DNA of 64,000 bases from Pomphorhynchus laevis (Eukaryota; Acanthocephala; Palaeacanthocephala; Echinorhynchida; Pomphorhynchidae): positions 1 through 64,000 of the forward strand of contig WNNJ02003631.1 in assembly GCA_012934845.2 (NCBI GenBank), written 5' to 3'. The notes under the pieces were generated by a model, which ran no database searches, had not been told where the DNA came from, and was given only the letters and a program-made list of their open reading frames with translations. Made by a program: the position numbers and the translations under genes. Every line of letters begins with the position of its first letter. The first letter of the stretch is position 1. This document shows, in pieces, positions 61,076 to 64,000 of the stretch.

Positions 61076-64000
61076 ATGAATTTAATTTCACAGTACGTGC
61101 ATTTATTTAACTTCAACCCCGGTGGTCAAACCTTCGAAGGTCATACAAAGCTACTAATAGAACATTTTGGCAATGAAACAATTTTCATTAATTGCAGACA
61201 AGCAATTATTTCTAAAGTTTCAATAAACAATAGCCCTTGTGAGAATCTAGAAGTTATTGATATGCTAGAAGGTCTATTTCATCGAAAGGATACTAGAATG
61301 GATATTAACTTGATTAAACGATATCGTTCGTTCAGCGTATTTTGTACTAGTAATGGGCGTGGTGAAATAACTATAAACCTTTCTCCTGAACAGAGAGCTT
61401 TTAATCAAGTTGAAATAGACATTTATTTTAAAATCGATCATCCAAAAGTCGGAATTTACTTTTGTCCAAATAGTATGTACATCTACACATCGGACAACTA
61501 TACTCGAACTTGGCTTCCTTGTATTGAAAATCAACGTTGCATATGGACACTGGATTTCACGATGCCTGAGAATTTTGAAACTGTTGTGGCAAGCGGCCAG
61601 TTTGTTAAGCGATCTGATTCTGTTAAGCGCTTCAAATCGTTTTGCTCAATTTATCCATCGTCAGTAGGTTTTGCAATGGCCAATAAATTTCTTCATCGTA
61701 TAATCACAAATCCTGTTAACAATTCAGATGTCGTTGACGAAGACATGGATGATCCTGTGGACTCGAGGATGTTGGAGACTGTATCAATTGAAGGATATAG
61801 TCTAGGCACGTTAAATGACTGTATGAGCTTTACTATAAAATTATTACCGAAAATTGTCAATAGATACCAAGACCTTATGGATTTTAGTTTTCCTTTATCT
61901 TCAATAAAATTTGTATTTCTTCCACGTGTGGAGACTTGTAATTTTTTCGGTTTAAGTATACTAGATTCTTCAATGCTCTTAGACGATACGTTAATCGAGC
62001 CTTGGTGGGATACTCACTACCTATTGTCAAAGTGTATTTCAGCGCAGTTTTTCGGCAGTCTTTTTACTACAAAAAATCTTCACGAATTATGGCTTGTTAC
62101 TGGTCTGCGAGAGTGGCTGTTTTTTAACTTTATTAGACTAGATCTAGGACAAAATGAGTACAAATGGCACGTTTACAGCTATTTAAAGTCCGTAATGAAT
62201 GACATAACCGCTCAGGATGTAAAACTGACTTCGTGTGGATTAGTTGGCTGCTGTCACAAGCTAGATGTTGACATTCCTTTTGTGAAAGAAGATCATTTTA
62301 TCGCAAAATCTCTTATCGTGATAAGACGCCTGGAATGCAAACTAGGCAGAGACGTGTTTCTAAGTGTGGTAAGAAAGCTTGTTAATCAGTGTTCAAGTAA
62401 AAGTCAATGTGATGTTAGCGTTTCACATTTGATTCAATGCCTTCGTGAGTTGAAACAAAATCAAGATGACAGTGAAACCGACGAGAGTGTCAGACAAATG
62501 TTGCATTCATTGATGGAAATGTATGAATTTCATGTCCGATATGTGTATAATAAAAGGAAGTGTGCGATTGAAATTGAAATTGAGCAGCCAGGCCGTTATA
62601 TGTGTAATGGTTCAACACAGAATAAATCAGCAGATTTACTTTGTAACCATGAAGTTGAAACAACCGATATGTACTCTAGGTTTCTCCAGGTACTCGACAA
62701 TTCTTTGTGCTCGTCACAGCTATCGTTAATGTTCCCTATGGCCGATATGTACACCGGTCCGATGACAATTGGTATTCAATCTTGGGATGAGTATTTCACT
62801 CATGCAGTGCAAATTGATGACGCTAAATGTAATTTCGAAATTCAGTGCGTGTCAACCCGTCATACGAAACGTAATCGAAAGCGCAAGATTACTTTACAAA
62901 ATGGTGAGGAAGTTAGCTATCAATTTAATGATATCGAGGCAACTAGTGAGGTTCCCGTAGTTTTTATTCGTATTGATCCAGAATATAAACTGGGGCAAAG
63001 GCGAGTATGCGTGGAAGGATCGTCACATTGGTGCGATCAGTTCTTATACGGTCGGGATGTATTCGCTCAATTTGAATGCTTAGATGTCTTTATGTGTGAT
63101 GAAGAAGTTGAGTTTCCCAGGGACCTGCAACGCCTAATTTTATCGAAACGGCACTTCTACAAAGTACTCATGAGTTTAGCGCATGTAATGGCGAAACGGC
63201 AATCACACTCGTCTAATGAACTATACAGCTTGTATCTTAATACTTTTCACTATAAAAACAACGACGACGATACTAATAATTCATTAACTTTACCGAATGA
63301 TTTGCTCTCAGAATTGAATATGTATTTTGTAGCCATAGCCATACTTAGATCAATAAGGTTCGCAAGCATACGAGACGCAGATGAATCGTCTAAATGTATA
63401 CACACATACAAGAATATGATTGGGCTGTTGATATTTGTAGACGACAACATCACTGCACAGTGTCCATATACAATGTACTATTTTCGATCGATCTTAATAA
63501 GAACCATCACAAATTACCTATGCAAAAATTTACACTTCATATCATCTGATTCAGTAAAATATCTTGTAAATACGATTTTAAAATTCAAGAACTGTGAATA
63601 TATTTATCCTTCACATAAGATAGTCATCGGTCGAGAATGTATTGAATCGTTATATATTTTAAGAAAACATCACCTGCTACAAGTTGATGATAATCTCTTC
63701 ATGTCCTGTATTGACGTTAAGGTTGCGAACAACTTGCGTGTCACGGCTTTTGGCGTCATTATCAGACTTTTGCAAAGCAGCGTTGATTCTAAGGCCATTG
63801 TGAATATCTTAAAAACAATTCAACACGACCGTACTTTACAGATTCCTGTCTTGAATTTGCTGATTGAATACTGTCCATTCGAATGTGACAATTTACATTA
63901 CTTAAACAATGCTTACACAGCTAAAGCTATGTGGAAACTCGTTCTAGACTGCGTCGATCGTAGCGACCAGATATTTTCGCTAGTCAGTTTTTTGTATTCA
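61076..64000 (+). CDS. TAF2: TFIID subunit TAF2, open to the window edge
   Basis: Nuclear TFIID subunit that binds the initiator region of core promoters with TAF1. The frame runs 975 codons from the ATG at 61076 to the last base with no stop and no intron, so the 3' end lies outside. N-terminal M1-aminopeptidase-like fold without a zinc site: YVHLFNFNPGGQTFEGHTKL (residues ~7-26), SDNYTRTWLPC near 139, FTMPENFETVVASGQ and AQFFGSLF near 324. No HEXXH motif is present, as is normal for TAF2. A characteristic block near 600-640 (RNRKRKITLQNGEEV, then VVFIRIDPEYKLGQRRV) matches human RRNKKKKIPLMNGEEV...LLWIRIDPDMSVLRKV. HEAT-like helices fill the rest. Human TAF2 has 1199 residues, so little more than the tail is missing. 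Divergence is high throughout. Confidence 0.93.
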   Translation, partial: MNLISQYVHLFNFNPGGQTFEGHTKLLIEHFGNETIFINCRQAIISKVSINNSPCENLEVIDMLEGLFHRKDTRMDINLIKRYRSFSVFCTSNGRGEITINLSPEQRAFNQVEIDIYFKIDHPKVGIYFCPNSMYIYTSDNYTRTWLPCIENQRCIWTLDFTMPENFETVVASGQFVKRSDSVKRFKSFCSIYPSSVGFAMANKFLHRIITNPVNNSDVVDEDMDDPVDSRMLETVSIEGYSLGTLNDCMSFTIKLLPKIVNRYQDLMDFSFPLSSIKFVFLPRVETCNFFGLSILDSSMLLDDTLIEPWWDTHYLLSKCISAQFFGSLFTTKNLHELWLVTGLREWLFFNFIRLDLGQNEYKWHVYSYLKSVMNDITAQDVKLTSCGLVGCCHKLDVDIPFVKEDHFIAKSLIVIRRLECKLGRDVFLSVVRKLVNQCSSKSQCDVSVSHLIQCLRELKQNQDDSETDESVRQMLHSLMEMYEFHVRYVYNKRKCAIEIEIEQPGRYMCNGSTQNKSADLLCNHEVETTDMYSRFLQVLDNSLCSSQLSLMFPMADMYTGPMTIGIQSWDEYFTHAVQIDDAKCNFEIQCVSTRHTKRNRKRKITLQNGEEVSYQFNDIEATSEVPVVFIRIDPEYKLGQRRVCVEGSSHWCDQFLYGRDVFAQFECLDVFMCDEEVEFPRDLQRLILSKRHFYKVLMSLAHVMAKRQSHSSNELYSLYLNTFHYKNNDDDTNNSLTLPNDLLSELNMYFVAIAILRSIRFASIRDADESSKCIHTYKNMIGLLIFVDDNITAQCPYTMYYFRSILIRTITNYLCKNLHFISSDSVKYLVNTILKFKNCEYIYPSHKIVIGRECIESLYILRKHHLLQVDDNLFMSCIDVKVANNLRVTAFGVIIRLLQSSVDSKAIVNILKTIQHDRTLQIPVLNLLIEYCPFECDNLHYLNNAYTAKAMWKLVLDCVDRSDQIFSLVSFLYS

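Overview
The window is nuclear DNA of an animal with an AT-rich, transposon-packed genome. It has spliced genes with standard stop codons, strongly diverged but recognisable metazoan housekeeping proteins (SMARCC-type SWI/SNF subunit, GTPBP6/HflX GTPase, TRAP-gamma, TAF2), introns from 45 nt to about 2 kb, and mostly decayed non-LTR retrotransposons. The combination of a Merlin transposon, CR1-like LINEs with a YADDLKIW-type reverse transcriptase motif and an RTE tail would suit a fast-evolving flatworm such as a monogenean. That placement is inference and weak. I saw no LTR or capsid-bearing element, no CRISPR and no convincing RNA gene.

Layout. 1-2158: AT-rich, with a foldback repeat and two candidate exons. 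2159-6764: a Merlin (IS1595/IS1016-type DDE) transposon with 8-bp target duplications, carrying a nested LINE that encodes a PHD finger, a reverse transcriptase and a C-terminal restriction-like-endonuclease-type domain (REL-LINE). 7648-10283 (-): the first four coding exons of a SMARCC gene. 10738-11545: 2.5 copies of a ~322-bp tandem repeat. 12118-15990: LINE fragments, a (TA)n tract, a possible piggyBac remnant, and a patchwork insertion that copies part of the nearby GTPBP6 gene. 16082-17200 (-): GTPBP6. 17693-46344: about 29 kb of nested and abutting LINEs. 47268-51765 (+): TRAP-gamma (SSR3) in four exons, with a foldback element in intron 1 and a LINE fragment in intron 2. 54270-60150: an RTE tail between direct repeats, foldback elements, a CR1-like relic and another REL-type tail. 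61076-64000 (+): TAF2, open for 975 codons to the window edge.

LINE names used here. REL-LINE: PHD + RT + REL-type C-terminus. LINE-C and LINE-D: CR1-like, with ORF1, APE endonuclease and RT. LINE-B: C/T-rich Jockey/CR1-like family whose 3' tail carries a conserved hairpin. LINE-F: APE-type family whose ORF1 has zinc knuckles. The host genes share no pathway beyond general gene expression and secretion: chromatin remodelling, TFIID, mitochondrial/ribosome-linked GTPase, ER translocon. The notable signals are modular foldback elements of five sizes built on one terminal module, defective LINE copies that share the same lesions, a chimeric LINE junction, and the templated insertion copied from GTPBP6.
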